From assembly GCA_018971835.1 (NCBI GenBank), contig JAGWZW010000010.1, positions 1-60,770 on the forward strand: DNA of 60,770 nt. Reading direction: 5' to 3'. The stretch's first letter is position 1. Each line of letters starts with the position of its first letter. Shown here in pieces: positions 1-11,637 of the stretch. The position numbers were made by a program, and so were the translations under genes. Source of the DNA: Alphaproteobacteria bacterium. Lineage in GTDB: Bacteria > Pseudomonadota > Alphaproteobacteria > Micropepsales > Micropepsaceae. The notes below the pieces were generated by a model. The model worked only from the letters and a program-made list of their open reading frames with translations. It was not told where the DNA came from and did not search any database.

Positions 1-134
1 CAGCTCGGCCGCCCGGACGGTATGCCAGTTCCCGCATGTTTCATGATTGCGCTCCCTGCCCTGCGGAGGAATCATGCGCGCACGGCAATTAATGCCGCGC
101 TGACGGAACTGGTTAGCGAAGGCTTGTCCCGATC

Positions 135-473
135 CTACAGCGCCAGCGCGTCCGTCTCGCCGGTGCGCACGCGCACCGCGGCGAGCAGGTCGAGCACGAA
201 GATCTTGCCATCGCCCACCTTGCCGGTACGCGCCGCGTTCTGGATGGCGGCGACCACCTCGTCAGCGCGCTCGCTGGCGACGGCGACCTCGATCTTCAGC
301 TTGGGCACGAAGGCGATGGCGTATTCGGCGCCGCGGTAGATTTCCTTGTGGCCCTTCTGCCGCCCGTAGCCGCGCACTTCGGTCACGGTCATGCCGTCGA
401 TGTTGATGGCCTGCAGGGCCTCGCGCACGACATCGAGGCGATGTGGCTGCACGATGGCGATGATGAACTTCAT
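135..473 (-). CDS. glnK: Nitrogen regulatory protein P-II (GlnK/GlnB)
   Basis: This is a 112-residue P-II signal protein, exactly the family length, starting at the ATG that gives MKFIIAIVQP. P-II trimers sense 2-oxoglutarate, ATP/ADP and (by uridylylation) glutamine, and control ammonium uptake and nitrogen metabolism. The T-loop is intact: the conserved Tyr51 lies in YRGAEY, the usual uridylylation site. The C-terminal part has the nucleotide-binding KVGDGKIFV segment. It lies 16 bp downstream of amtB on the same strand, so it is probably the AmtB-blocking GlnK paralogue rather than GlnB. A longer reading frame upstream runs into amtB and is not the real start. Confidence 0.95.
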   Translation of the reverse strand: MKFIIAIVQPHRLDVVREALQAINIDGMTVTEVRGYGRQKGHKEIYRGAEYAIAFVPKLKIEVAVASERADEVVAAIQNAARTGKVGDGKIFVLDLLAAVRVRTGETDALAL

Positions 474-489
474 GGCGTCTCCCTTTATC

Positions 490-1713
490 TTATACGCCGG
501 TGTGATAGGCGGTTTCGCCATGCGAGGCGAAATCCAGGCCTTGGATTTCCTCGTCGCGCTCCACCCGCAGGCCAACGCTCGCCTGCGCCAGCTTGATGAT
601 GGCGTAGCTCGCCGCTGCGGACCACACCGCAACCGTCACCACGCCCAGAATCTGGATTCCGAACTGGTGCAACACGCCGCCGTGCAACGCCTCGGGCAGC
701 CCGCCCGAACCGAGCAACGCCATGAACGGCAAGAGCAGCGTGCCCGTCGCCCCGCCGACACCGTGGACGCCCAAAACGTCGAGCGAATCGTCGATGCCGA
801 AGCGTTTCTTCACCACCACCACCGCGCCGTAGCAGATGATGCCGCCGGCTAGGCCGAGCGCCACCGCGCCCATCGGCCCCACATAGCCGGAGGCGGGCGT
901 GATCGTCGCCAGCCCCGCGATGGTGCCGGTGACCGCGCCCACCAGGCTGGGCTTGCCGTACTTGATCCATTCGATGGCGATCCAGACGATCGTTGCGGTG
1001 GCCGCGGCCAGATGCGTGGCCAGCATCGTCATGCCCGCATCGGCGCCTGCGGCGATGGCGCTACCGGCATTGAAGCCGAACCAGCCCACCCACAAGAGCG
1101 AAGCGCCCACCATCACCATCCACGGGGCATGGGGCGGATGCACGCTCGAGGGAAAGCCGCGCCGCGGCCCCAGCACCCAGGCCACCACCAGCGCGGAGAC
1201 GCCGGCCGTCACATGCACCACGATGCCGCCGGCGAAATCGAGCACGCCGCGCGTGGCCAACCAGCCGCCGCCCCACACCCAATGCGTCACCGGCGCATAA
1301 ACCGTCAGCAGCCACAGGCCCGAAAATAGCAGCACGGCGGAAAAGCGGATGCGCTCGACATAGGCGCCGATGATCAGCGCCGGGGTGATGATGGCGAAGG
1401 TCATCTGGAACATCAGGAACACGCTTTCGGGCACCCCGCTGCCGGGATGAAGCGCGCCGCGCGTCAGATTCCCCAGGAAAGCGGCATCCAGATTGCCGAG
1501 CCAGGCGCCGGAACCCGAAAACGCCAGGCTGTAGCCCAGCGCAAACCAGAGCAGCGACACCATGCCGGCGATGGCGATGCACTGGATGAAGACCGACAGC
1601 ACATTCTTGGCCTGCACCAGCCCGGCGTAGAAAAAGCCCAGCGCCGGCAGCGTCATCAGCAGCACCAGCACCGACGAGGTCATCAGCCACGCGGTATCCG
1701 CCCCGTTGATCAT
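490..1713 (-). CDS. amtB: Ammonium transporter Amt family
   Basis: This 407-residue polytopic inner-membrane ammonium channel fits the Amt/Mep/Rh family. It has about 11 hydrophobic segments, the FNAGSA motif, and the two pore histidines expected of the family: one in GGIVVHVTAG and one in LGVHGVGGATG. I chose the ATG at 1713 (MINGADTAWLM) because a GAGGGG ribosome-binding site sits just before it; a start 15 codons upstream lacks such a site. It is the first gene of an amtB-glnK unit, so GlnK very probably gates it in response to nitrogen status. The order amtB then glnK is the reverse of the usual glnK-amtB. Confidence 0.95.
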   Translation of the reverse strand: MINGADTAWLMTSSVLVLLMTLPALGFFYAGLVQAKNVLSVFIQCIAIAGMVSLLWFALGYSLAFSGSGAWLGNLDAAFLGNLTRGALHPGSGVPESVFLMFQMTFAIITPALIIGAYVERIRFSAVLLFSGLWLLTVYAPVTHWVWGGGWLATRGVLDFAGGIVVHVTAGVSALVVAWVLGPRRGFPSSVHPPHAPWMVMVGASLLWVGWFGFNAGSAIAAGADAGMTMLATHLAAATATIVWIAIEWIKYGKPSLVGAVTGTIAGLATITPASGYVGPMGAVALGLAGGIICYGAVVVVKKRFGIDDSLDVLGVHGVGGATGTLLLPFMALLGSGGLPEALHGGVLHQFGIQILGVVTVAVWSAAASYAIIKLAQASVGLRVERDEEIQGLDFASHGETAYHTGV

Positions 1714-2071
1714 AGTCCCCTCTTGGATTTGCCGCGGGCAGGCCCCGCGCAATGTCATGTCTTGTCTGCCTAATATGCAGACAGAAAGCTGCCAAACAAC
1801 GCGGCATCATGCCCGGATTCCGGGCAGATGGCCAAACGCCGATTTGCTGGGCAGGTTTCGGAGGAAGCCTATCCGCCCACCAGCCGTGAACACATCTTCC
1901 CGCGACATTTGGAACGGCTGTCACATTGTTGCGCCCGCGAACCGCCCATGCTAATTGCCTCGCGCGCGGGCATTAAGATTCGTCCGTGCGAATTAAATTC
2001 TTCGGTGAATCAATTAGTTAAGCAAAGGTTCCGGTACGCGGCCGGGAACCGGAACGAGAGGCGGGGCGCGG
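1714..2071. other. Divergent promoter region between amtB and atpH
   Basis: This 358 bp gap separates the divergent amtB and atpHAGDC operons and must hold both promoters. It contains an AT-rich stretch at about 1975-2030. I found no sigma-54 element with correct -24/-12 spacing upstream of amtB and no convincing sigma-70 pair for atpH. The short reading frames inside it look like chance. Confidence 0.5.
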
Positions 2072-2641
2072 GTGGCTACTGAAGAACCCCTCAATGCGGG
2101 CCAAAACACGGGACTGGCCGGGCGCTATGCCTCGGCGGTTTTCGAACTGGCTGTCGAAACCAAAGCGGTCGAGACGGTGGAAAAAGACCTTGCCGCCCTC
2201 AAGGCCATGATTGCGCAAAGCGCCGATCTGGCGCGCCTGGTGCGCGCACCGGTGTTCAGCCGCGACGAGCAGAAGAAGGGCATGGACGCCATCCTCAATC
2301 GCATGGAAGCCGCGCCGCTGACGCGTCGCTTTGTGCTGACGCTGGCCTCCAAGCGCCGCCTGTTCGCGCTGGCCGACGTCATCCGCGCGTTCGAGGCGCT
2401 GGTGGCCCGCCGCCGCGGCGAAGTGACCGCTGAAGTGACCTCTGCCCGCCCGCTCACCGACGCGGAAACCACCGAACTGAAAAATGTGCTCAAGGCCAGG
2501 CTCGGCCGCGAGGCGCGGCTCGACGCCCGTGTCGATCCGGGCCTCCTGGGTGGCCTGGTGGTGCGCGTGGGTTCGCGCATGATCGACTCCAGCCTGCGCA
2601 CCAAGCTCAACGGATTACGCACCGCGATGCGCGGCGCCTGA
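2072..2641 (+). CDS. atpH: F1Fo ATP synthase subunit delta
   Basis: This 189-residue subunit of the peripheral stalk links the F1 head to the b subunits. It shows the family signature near the N-terminus (GLAGRYASAVFELA) and the C-terminal glycine-rich segment around LLGGLVVRVGS. The start is GTG at 2072. It opens the operon atpH-A-G-D-C, the alphaproteobacterial arrangement in which F1 genes stand apart from the Fo genes (atpI-B-E-F), which are not in this window. Confidence 0.94.
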   Translation: MATEEPLNAGQNTGLAGRYASAVFELAVETKAVETVEKDLAALKAMIAQSADLARLVRAPVFSRDEQKKGMDAILNRMEAAPLTRRFVLTLASKRRLFALADVIRAFEALVARRRGEVTAEVTSARPLTDAETTELKNVLKARLGREARLDARVDPGLLGGLVVRVGSRMIDSSLRTKLNGLRTAMRGA

Positions 2642-2700
2642 ATAGTGTGCGGCGAACGCCGCAGAACACAAAACCGGAATGTGACTGAAGGAACGAAGAC

Positions 2701-4233
2701 ATGAACATCCAGCCCGCCGAGATTTCCGCGATCCTCAAGCGCGAAATCCAGAACTTTGGCGCCGAAGCCGAGGTCAGCGAAGTCGGCCAGGTTCTCTCCG
2801 TCGGTGACGGTATCGCCCGCGTCTACGGCCTCGACAATGTGCAGGCCGGCGAGATGGTCGAGTTTCCGGGCGCCATCAAGGGCATGGCCCTCAACCTGGA
2901 AACCGACAATGTCGGCGTGGTGATCTTCGGCTCCGACGCCACCATCAAGGAAGGCGACACTGTCAAGCGTACCGGCGCCATCGTGGAAACCCCGGTGGGC
3001 AAGGGCCTGCTGGGCCGCGTCGTTGATCCGCTCGGCAATCCCATCGACGGCAAGGGCGAACTGACCAACATCGCCGAACGCCGCCGCGTTGACGTGAAGG
3101 CTCCGGGCATCATTCCGCGCAAATCGGTGAACGAGCCGATGCAGACCGGCCTGAAGGCCATCGACAGCCTGATCCCGATCGGCCGCGGCCAGCGCGAACT
3201 CATCATCGGTGACCGCCAGACCGGCAAGACCGCCATCGCCATCGACACCATCATCAACCAGAAGGCGATCAACGCTTCGGGAGACGAGAAGCAGAAGCTC
3301 TACTGCATCTACGTCGCCATCGGCCAGAAGCGCTCGACCGTCGCCCAGATCGTCAAGACGCTCGAAGACGCCGGCGCCATGGAATACACCACCGTCGTCG
3401 CCGCCACGGCCTCCGAGCCGGCGCCGCTGCAGTTCCTGGCGCCCTTCGCCGGCTGCGCGATGGGCGAGTGGTTCCGCGACAATGGCATGCACGCCCTCAT
3501 CATCTACGATGACCTTTCCAAGCAGGCCGTGGCCTATCGCCAGATGTCGCTCCTGCTGCGCCGTCCGCCGGGACGCGAGGCCTATCCGGGCGACGTGTTC
3601 TATCTGCATTCCCGCCTGCTTGAGCGCGCGGCCAAGCTGAACAACGACAATGGCGGCGGCTCGCTGACGGCGCTGCCGGTCATCGAAACCCAGGCCAACG
3701 ACGTTTCGGCCTACATCCCCACCAACGTGATCTCGATCACCGACGGGCAGATCTTCCTTGAAACCGACCTGTTCTTCCAGGGCATCCGCCCGGCGGTGAA
3801 CGTCGGCATCTCGGTGTCGCGCGTGGGTTCCTCGGCGCAGATCAAGGCGATGAAGCAGGTCTCCGGCTCGATCAAGCTGGAGCTGGCGCAGTACCGCGAA
3901 ATGGCGGCCTTTGCGCAGTTCGGCTCCGACCTCGATGCGGCGACGCAGCGCCTGCTCAACCGCGGCGCCCGCCTGACCGAGCTGCTGAAGCAGCCGCAAT
4001 ACACGCCCTTCCCGGTCGAGGAAGAAGTGATCTCGCTGTTCGCCGGCATGCGCGGTTATCTCGACAAGCTGGCGGTGGCCGACATCGGTCGCTTCGAAGC
4101 GGAGCTGCTGCGCCTGATGCGCGCCAAGCACGCCGATACGCTGGCTGCCATCCGCACCGAGAAGTCGCTGACGCCGGCCATCGAAGGCAAGCTGAAGGAA
4201 ATCCTCGACGGTTTCTCCCAGGCTTTCGCGTAA
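2701..4233 (+). CDS. atpA: F1Fo ATP synthase subunit alpha
   Basis: This 510-residue non-catalytic nucleotide-binding subunit of the F1 hexamer is full length. The Walker A motif GDRQTGKT and the downstream IYDDLSKQA region are intact, as is the arginine-finger region near [11 protein letters not shown]. It lies 59 bp after atpH and 15 bp before atpG, so it is co-transcribed with them. With AtpD it forms the alpha3-beta3 head that makes ATP from the proton gradient. Confidence 0.98.
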   Translation: MNIQPAEISAILKREIQNFGAEAEVSEVGQVLSVGDGIARVYGLDNVQAGEMVEFPGAIKGMALNLETDNVGVVIFGSDATIKEGDTVKRTGAIVETPVGKGLLGRVVDPLGNPIDGKGELTNIAERRRVDVKAPGIIPRKSVNEPMQTGLKAIDSLIPIGRGQRELIIGDRQTGKTAIAIDTIINQKAINASGDEKQKLYCIYVAIGQKRSTVAQIVKTLEDAGAMEYTTVVAATASEPAPLQFLAPFAGCAMGEWFRDNGMHALIIYDDLSKQAVAYRQMSLLLRRPPGREAYPGDVFYLHSRLLERAAKLNNDNGGGSLTALPVIETQANDVSAYIPTNVISITDGQIFLETDLFFQGIRPAVNVGISVSRVGSSAQIKAMKQVSGSIKLELAQYREMAAFAQFGSDLDAATQRLLNRGARLTELLKQPQYTPFPVEEEVISLFAGMRGYLDKLAVADIGRFEAELLRLMRAKHADTLAAIRTEKSLTPAIEGKLKEILDGFSQAFA

Positions 4234-4248
4234 GGATCGGGCTGCTCG

Positions 4249-6581
<2,333 letters not shown>

Positions 6582-6633
6582 CTGTTGCGTGCTTCGGGGC
6601 CGCGAACGCGGCACCTCAGCATGAGGAAATCGT

Positions 6634-7032
6634 ATGGCTGACATGATCCCCTTCGACCTCGTCTCGCCCGAGCGGCTCCTGCTTTCCGCGGAAGCCGGGA
6701 TGGTCACCCTGCCCGGCGCAGCCGGTTATTTCGGCGTGCTGCCGGGTCATGCCCCGGTGATCTCCACGCTCAAGCCCGGCGTGATCGAGGTGACGGGCGG
6801 CTCCGCGAGCGGCGCACGCTATTTCGTCTCCGCGGGCTTTGCCGAAGTGACGGCGGAACGGGTGACGGTGCTGGCCGAAGATGCCATCGCCGTGAACACC
6901 GTGGATGCCGCCACGCTCGACCGGAAGATCGCCGATGCCGAGGAAGATATCCTCCAGGCCAAGGGCGATGCCGCCCGCACCAAGGCGGTAGCTGCACTCG
7001 AGACGCTCAAGCAGTTGCGCGCCGCGCTCTGA
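6634..7032 (+). CDS. atpC: F1Fo ATP synthase subunit epsilon
   Basis: This 132-residue rotor-stalk subunit has an N-terminal beta-sandwich (FDLVSPERLLLSAEA, then GYFGVLPGHAPVISTL) and a short C-terminal helical hairpin. It couples rotation to the c-ring and can inhibit ATP hydrolysis. It is the last ATP synthase gene here, starting 52 bp after atpD, and a GC-rich hairpin follows it. Confidence 0.95.
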   Translation: MADMIPFDLVSPERLLLSAEAGMVTLPGAAGYFGVLPGHAPVISTLKPGVIEVTGGSASGARYFVSAGFAEVTAERVTVLAEDAIAVNTVDAATLDRKIADAEEDILQAKGDAARTKAVAALETLKQLRAAL

Positions 7033-7055
7033 AAGCGAAGATTCCGAGATATTCC

Positions 7056-7079
7056 CCCGCGAACAAAGGGGTTCGCGGG
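7056..7079 (+). terminator. Hairpin after atpC
   Basis: A perfect 9 bp stem (7056-7064 with 7071-7079, cccgcgaac/gttcgcggg) with a 6-base loop lies 24 bp after the atpC stop. No T-run follows, so it may be a weak or Rho-assisted terminator, or an mRNA 3'-end stabiliser, rather than a strong intrinsic terminator. Confidence 0.45.
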
Positions 7080-7138
7080 CTCAATGGTATTTGCTAACAT
7101 CGCGCTCGGCAGCCGGCAGACAAACCACAGGTAAATCC

Positions 7139-7993
7139 ATGAAAACGGGACTGGTATTCAAGCGCGGCTGGACGCTGGATGATGTCCAGTGGTCAAAATT
7201 CGACGCCTCCAAGGTAACACCGACCTTTTTGGCGGCGGCCAAGGCTGCTTCTCTGGTTGAATACAATGCGCCCGATTACGTCGACTACCTGAAGCGCGTC
7301 TTGCGCGGCGCCCAGCCCGAAGTGTTCGAGTTGCTCGACCAATGGCAGGTTGAAGAAGTGCAGCACGGCGCGGCGCTGGGCCGCTGGGCCGAAATGGCCG
7401 ATCCGACATTTAATTTCGAGGATGCCGTCGCCCGCTTCCGCACCGCATACAAGCCCCAGCATTTCGCCAGCGGCGACGCCACCTCCATCCGCGGCAGCCG
7501 CCGTGGCGAAGTGATCACGCGCTGCGTGGTGGAGTGCGGCACCTCTTCCTATTACAGCGCCATCCGCGACCTCTGCGAGGAGCCGGTGCTGCAGGAGATC
7601 GCCGGGCGCATCGCTGCGGACGAGTTCCGCCATTACCGCCTGTTCCTTGAAACCCTCGCCAACGAAACCGAGGCCGAGCTGCCGGTGTGGAAGAAGCTCT
7701 GGATCGCCTTCACGCGCATCAACGAGGCGGATGACGACGAACTGGCCTACGCCTATTACTGCGCCAATGTCTCGCGCGCCGACGAGGCGAAGATTCCCTA
7801 CGACCGCGCCAAGTTTGCCCGGCTCTACAATCGGACGGCGACCTCGTTCTACCGCCGCCCGCATATCAAGAAGCTGGTGCAGATGGTGGCCAAGGCCTGC
7901 GGCGCGCGCGCGCAGAGCTGGCTGACGCGGGCGGGAACGGCGGTCCTGTGGAGTGCCCTGCGCCGCCGTGCCGGCAACGCGGCGGGCGTCTGA
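7139..7993 (+). CDS. Ferritin-like diiron protein (acyl-ACP-desaturase/ferritin-like fold)
   Basis: This 284-residue, mostly helical protein carries paired metal-binding motifs typical of ferritin-like diiron enzymes: Glu41 in the first helix, EEVQH at about 72-76, a Glu in VVECGTSSYY, and DEFRH in the last core helix. Such a set of carboxylates and histidines normally holds two irons for oxygen activation. The substrate cannot be read from the sequence; hydroxylase, desaturase or rubrerythrin-like roles are possible. I chose ATG 7139 (MKTGLVFKRGW), which follows an AGGT box; an upstream in-frame start at 7091 is less likely. It stands after the ATP synthase operon, separated by a hairpin. 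Confidence 0.75.
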   Translation: MKTGLVFKRGWTLDDVQWSKFDASKVTPTFLAAAKAASLVEYNAPDYVDYLKRVLRGAQPEVFELLDQWQVEEVQHGAALGRWAEMADPTFNFEDAVARFRTAYKPQHFASGDATSIRGSRRGEVITRCVVECGTSSYYSAIRDLCEEPVLQEIAGRIAADEFRHYRLFLETLANETEAELPVWKKLWIAFTRINEADDDELAYAYYCANVSRADEAKIPYDRAKFARLYNRTATSFYRRPHIKKLVQMVAKACGARAQSWLTRAGTAVLWSALRRRAGNAAGV

Positions 7994-8137
7994 CGCGGCT
8001 TTATCCCTGGCATTCATGTAGTCACGGGCGCGCCGTCTGCGACCGTTTTCCGGGCCGGTCCACAAGGCAACAATTATTGAATTGCGATAATTTTTTTCTG
8101 TAATATGATTTCCGGGTTGCCAAACCGGTCACTTCTC

Positions 8138-9301
8138 ATGTTTCGCTTCGCCAGCGTTCTTATCGTGCTCGTCATCCTTGCCGGGCCGGCCCAGGCAGCC
8201 GGCAGCCCCGATTTTTTCGCGCCGCGCGCCGGGCTGAACGCCGACACCGCGCTTTATCTCGACGCCTGGTCGGGGCAGAAGACCGCCGTGGAACGGCTGC
8301 GCGCGCGCCTGAAGCGCGCCCCGCCGCCTGCCGATGCCTATGACGACTGGTCGTTCCTCTGCGACTTCGAATACCACACGTCGCAGTACACCAGAGCCAT
8401 TGCCGACTGCAAAAAGGCCATTGCACTCAATGCGCATGGCGGCGATGCGAACACGCTGGCGATCGTGAAGTTGGTCGCCGACCAGCCGCTGCCGCGCGCG
8501 CACGGCTCTGCGCGCCTGCCGGTGACGAAGGGCGTACATGTGCCGGTCACGGCCGGCGTGTATCACGGCATGGCGATCGCTGATACCGGCGCACAGGTTT
8601 CGGTGATGATGCAGAGCGTGGCAAAGGCGGCGCAGGTGAAACTGTTGGGGGCCTCGCGCCACGTCGATAGCACCACCGCCCCCGTCTCCGGTCAGATCGG
8701 TCTCATTCCCGAAGTGAAACTCGGCGATGCGGTGGTGCGGAACATCCCCGTGCTGGTGTTGCCCGATGCGCAGCTCACCATTACGGCCGGCAAGGAAACC
8801 ATCTCGCTGCCCTTCATCCTGAGCCTGTATGCGCTGGCGGATTTCGGCCGCATCGCCTGGCTCGATCACGACAAATGGCTGGCGCTTGGCAGCGCTGCGC
8901 CGCACGTGTTCCCGGGCGCCGTGCCGATGCTCTGGCATCCCAACGGCATTGCGGTTCCGCTGCAAGGTCCGTGCGGGCGCTGGGCGGCCCAATTCGATAG
9001 CGGTGCCGATATAAGCTATCTGTACGACAATGCCGTTTCGCTGCTCTCGGCCGCCGACCGCACCGGCATCGTCAAGGCCAAGCGCAAGATCGGCGGTGTC
9101 GGCGGCGTCGTGGAACAGGAAATTCGTCGCGTGCCGAAAGCCGAACTGACACTCGCCGGCCAGCCGTTGCGGCTCAAGAATCTGGACATCGCCGCGGAGC
9201 CCAAAACCGGCGAAGCCGCCCGCCTCGGCGAGGACGTTCTGGCGTCCTATTCCGCAGTGGTGTTCGACTTCCGCACGATGACCTTCTCGATTTCGCCGTA
9301 A
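8138..9301 (+). CDS. Exported retropepsin-like aspartic protease with two catalytic motifs
   Basis: This 387-residue protein has a clear signal peptide (residues 1-20, ending GPAQA) and is probably periplasmic or secreted. Two aspartic-protease motifs are visible: IADTGAQVS (Asp149) and FDSGADIS (Asp287), each with the D-[ST]-G-A core. Retropepsins usually have one motif and act as dimers; two copies in one chain suggest an internally duplicated, monomeric enzyme. Residues 20-120 form a TPR-like helical lead region (YDDWSFLCDFEYH, ADCKKAIAL). The start MFRFASVL gives a cleaner signal peptide than the in-frame start at 8105. Substrate unknown. Confidence 0.75.
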   Translation: MFRFASVLIVLVILAGPAQAAGSPDFFAPRAGLNADTALYLDAWSGQKTAVERLRARLKRAPPPADAYDDWSFLCDFEYHTSQYTRAIADCKKAIALNAHGGDANTLAIVKLVADQPLPRAHGSARLPVTKGVHVPVTAGVYHGMAIADTGAQVSVMMQSVAKAAQVKLLGASRHVDSTTAPVSGQIGLIPEVKLGDAVVRNIPVLVLPDAQLTITAGKETISLPFILSLYALADFGRIAWLDHDKWLALGSAAPHVFPGAVPMLWHPNGIAVPLQGPCGRWAAQFDSGADISYLYDNAVSLLSAADRTGIVKAKRKIGGVGGVVEQEIRRVPKAELTLAGQPLRLKNLDIAAEPKTGEAARLGEDVLASYSAVVFDFRTMTFSISP

Positions 9302-9394
9302 GGAACGGCTGCGGAAGGGCCCATGTCTTCTACAAAGGAATCGGGGTTAGAGTGATTTTGAGAGATCTGCTCCGACCCAGCATCTACGGGTACC

Positions 9395-10330
9395 CTATTC
9401 GTCGTCCCCGCTTGCTGGGCCGACTGCTTTTGCCGTCCCCGGATTCGCCGTCTGTCTGGCCAGTTCCGTTGCCATAGCCGTAACGCCGGCCACCCCGCCC
9501 AACTGCATCGTGTCCACGGCGCTGCTGGGCACGAGGATAATGGTCGAATTTTCCTTGAGGCCTTCGTAGAGCATATTCATGGCCCTCAAGTGAAGCGCAG
9601 TGGGATTGCCGACATAGGTCTTCGCCGCCTGTTCGAACTTCTCCGCGATCTGGCGTTCCGAATCGCCGAGGATGACTCTGGCCTGACGTTCCCGCTCCGC
9701 CTGGGCCTGCATCGACATCGCGTCCTCCAGCCCGGGAGGGATGAGGACATCCTTGACCTCGACCGAGATGACGTTGATGCCCCAAGGTTCGGTGCGTTCG
9801 TCGATGATCTTGCGAAGTTCGTTGCTGATCTTCTCCCGGCCTTCGAGCATCTCCGAAAGCTCCGTCTTGCCGATGACATCGCGCAAGGCCGTTTGCGCCG
9901 CCCAACTGATGGCGGATCTGTAGTCCGCGACATCCAGCGCCGCCTTTTGCGGATCCAAGACCTTCCAGAACAGCACCGCATCGACATCGACGGGCACAGT
10001 GTCCTTGGTGAGCGTTTTCTCGGCCTTGAACGACGTGGTGATCACGCGAATGTCGATCCAGTAGGGCACGGTATCGACGACCGGGATTATGAAGAACAGC
10101 CCCGGTCCTTTCATGGCAACGAATCTGCCTAGCCGCAGAACGATCGTCCGCTCCCATTGATTTGCGATCTTGGTTGCCGAGGCAACGACGACCGCCACGA
10201 CGAACGACCCGAGCGTCAGGCCGAGGGCCGCCGGACCGTCGGAGGTGGCAAGACCGGAATAAGCCAGGCCGACGCCCGCGCCAAAAATCAGGATGAAAAT
10301 CAAAAGCGGGATGGCGCTCGTATTCTTCAT
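9395..10330 (-). CDS. Slipin/SPFH (band 7) membrane protein
   Basis: This 311-residue member of the stomatin/prohibitin (SPFH) family has two N-terminal hydrophobic segments (about 6-24 and 33-50). The SPFH core follows, starting WERTIVLRLGRF and including GPGLFFIIPVVDTV and the typical VDAVLFWKV, then a coiled region rich in Glu, Arg and Ala (QAQAERERQARVI). Such proteins form membrane scaffolds and influence protease activity and membrane order. ATG 10330 is preceded by GGGAGG at good spacing. No NfeD partner gene is adjacent, so this is a stand-alone slipin. Confidence 0.9.
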   Translation of the reverse strand: MKNTSAIPLLIFILIFGAGVGLAYSGLATSDGPAALGLTLGSFVVAVVVASATKIANQWERTIVLRLGRFVAMKGPGLFFIIPVVDTVPYWIDIRVITTSFKAEKTLTKDTVPVDVDAVLFWKVLDPQKAALDVADYRSAISWAAQTALRDVIGKTELSEMLEGREKISNELRKIIDERTEPWGINVISVEVKDVLIPPGLEDAMSMQAQAERERQARVILGDSERQIAEKFEQAAKTYVGNPTALHLRAMNMLYEGLKENSTIILVPSSAVDTMQLGGVAGVTAMATELARQTANPGTAKAVGPASGDDE

Positions 10331-10712
10331 TTCGACAACCTCCCGAAGCAGCACACCAAAGCAATCTAGCAGATTAAATGGGAATGAATTGGTAGAGTCG
10401 ATTTAATGGCCAACCGTTGTTTCCCTCTGCCATAAGTCATCCGCTCGCCTGCAAATTCGTACGCGAATTATTAGCAGAATAGCGGCAAAAGCGCACAACA
10501 CCTTGAACGTGCCCGGTTCGTTCCCCATCTCCGCTTTCGGAAGATTTGGAGCAAGCCATGCGCGTATTGATGCGAAGATAACGCGAGGCCAGACAGGTCC
10601 GGGTGCAACCTCGCGTGCACCCGCGCAGATTGGGATGTCTGCAAGGACCGTGGCGAAGCGAAGGTGCCGGAAGCTGCGCTGGAACGCGTGGCGGCCGGCC
10701 TGCCGTAGCTTC
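10331..10712. other. Gene-poor gap between the slipin gene and the sdhB terminator
   Basis: About 380 bp without a convincing gene. A 103-codon minus-strand frame (10403-10714) and shorter plus-strand frames exist, but none has a recognisable domain or a good ribosome-binding site. The slipin promoter should lie at the left end. Confidence 0.45.
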
Positions 10713-10744
10713 AAAAAAAACGGGCCGCGACGCGGCCCGTTTTT
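10713..10744 (-). terminator. Intrinsic terminator downstream of sdhB
   Basis: A strong GC-rich stem (about 10720-10729 with 10731-10740, acgggccgcg/cgcggcccgt) is flanked by an A-run on the left and a T-run on the right. The element can therefore terminate transcription from either strand. It sits 18 bp beyond the sdhB stop. Confidence 0.85.
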
Positions 10745-10762
10745 ATGGCATGAGATCGCCGC

Positions 10763-11557
10763 TCAGATCGAGCGCTTCACCATCATCTGCTTGATCTCGC
10801 CAATGGCTTCGGCGGGATTGAGCCCCTTCGGGCAGGTGTTGGTGCAGTTCATGATGGTGTGGCAGCGATAGAGCCGGAAGGGATCCTCCAGCTTATCCAG
10901 CCGTTCGCCGGTGGCCTCGTCGCGGCTGTCGATCAGCCAGCGGTAGGATTGCAGCAGCGCCGCCGGGCCGAGATAGCGATCTGAGTTCCACCAGTAGCTC
11001 GGGCATGCGGTCGAGCAGGAGGCGCAGAGGATGCACTCGTAAAGCCCGTCCAGCTTGGCGCGCTGTTCGGGCGCCTGCTTCCACTCCTGCTCCGGCGTGG
11101 GCGTCTTGGTCTGCAGGTAGGGCTGGATCGAGGCGTATTGCGCGTAGAAGTTCGTCAGGTCCGGCACCAGGTCCTTCACCACCGGCATGTGCGGCAGCGG
11201 ATAGATGCGCACCGTGCCGGAGATCTCCGAGATCGACTTGGTGCAGGCCAGCGTGTTCTGCCCGTCGATGTTCATGGCGCAGGAGCCGCACACGCCCTCG
11301 CGGCAGGAGCGGCGGAAGGTCAGCGAGGGGTCGACCTCGTTCTTGATCTTGATGAGCGCGTCCAGCACCATCGGGCCGCAGTTGTCCAGGTCGACCCGAA
11401 AGGTATCCACGGTCGGGTTGCCGCCCGCCTCCGGGTCGTAGCGGTAAACCCTGAAATCCTTGGTGCGTTTAGGCTTCTTGCCGTTCTTGGTGGTGGCGGC
11501 GGGCCAATTCTTGCCCTTTTTGACCTGACTGCCTTTCGGCAGCGTAAGCTGAACCAT
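10763..11557 (-). CDS. sdhB: Succinate dehydrogenase iron-sulfur subunit
   Basis: This 264-residue electron-transfer subunit of complex II passes electrons from the SdhA flavin to ubiquinone. The three cluster motifs are complete: CREGVCGSC for [2Fe-2S], CILCASC followed by CP for [4Fe-4S], and CHTIMNC with CP for [3Fe-4S]. The true start is ATG 11557 ([12 protein letters not shown]), preceded by AAGGGGAG; the open frame continues far upstream but belongs to other genes. Unusually, sdhB is about 4.7 kb away from sdhCDA and on the opposite strand. Confidence 0.96.
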   Translation of the reverse strand: MVQLTLPKGSQVKKGKNWPAATTKNGKKPKRTKDFRVYRYDPEAGGNPTVDTFRVDLDNCGPMVLDALIKIKNEVDPSLTFRRSCREGVCGSCAMNIDGQNTLACTKSISEISGTVRIYPLPHMPVVKDLVPDLTNFYAQYASIQPYLQTKTPTPEQEWKQAPEQRAKLDGLYECILCASCSTACPSYWWNSDRYLGPAALLQSYRWLIDSRDEATGERLDKLEDPFRLYRCHTIMNCTNTCPKGLNPAEAIGEIKQMMVKRSI

Positions 11558-11637
11558 GACGCTCCCCTTCCGGGCCTTGTGCAATGTGCGTAGAGCACAT
11601 CCACCCATAGCAAACCGAATCGGGGCCCTGCAATTGC

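Noticed and set aside
1760..1800. A sigma-54 promoter upstream of amtB
   Set aside because: TGGC and TGCA words occur on the minus strand, but they are 11 bp apart instead of the 8 bp required between the -24 and -12 cores.
10403..10714. A 103-codon minus-strand gene before sdhB's terminator
   Set aside because: No family, no ribosome-binding site, and its start lies in the terminator flank.
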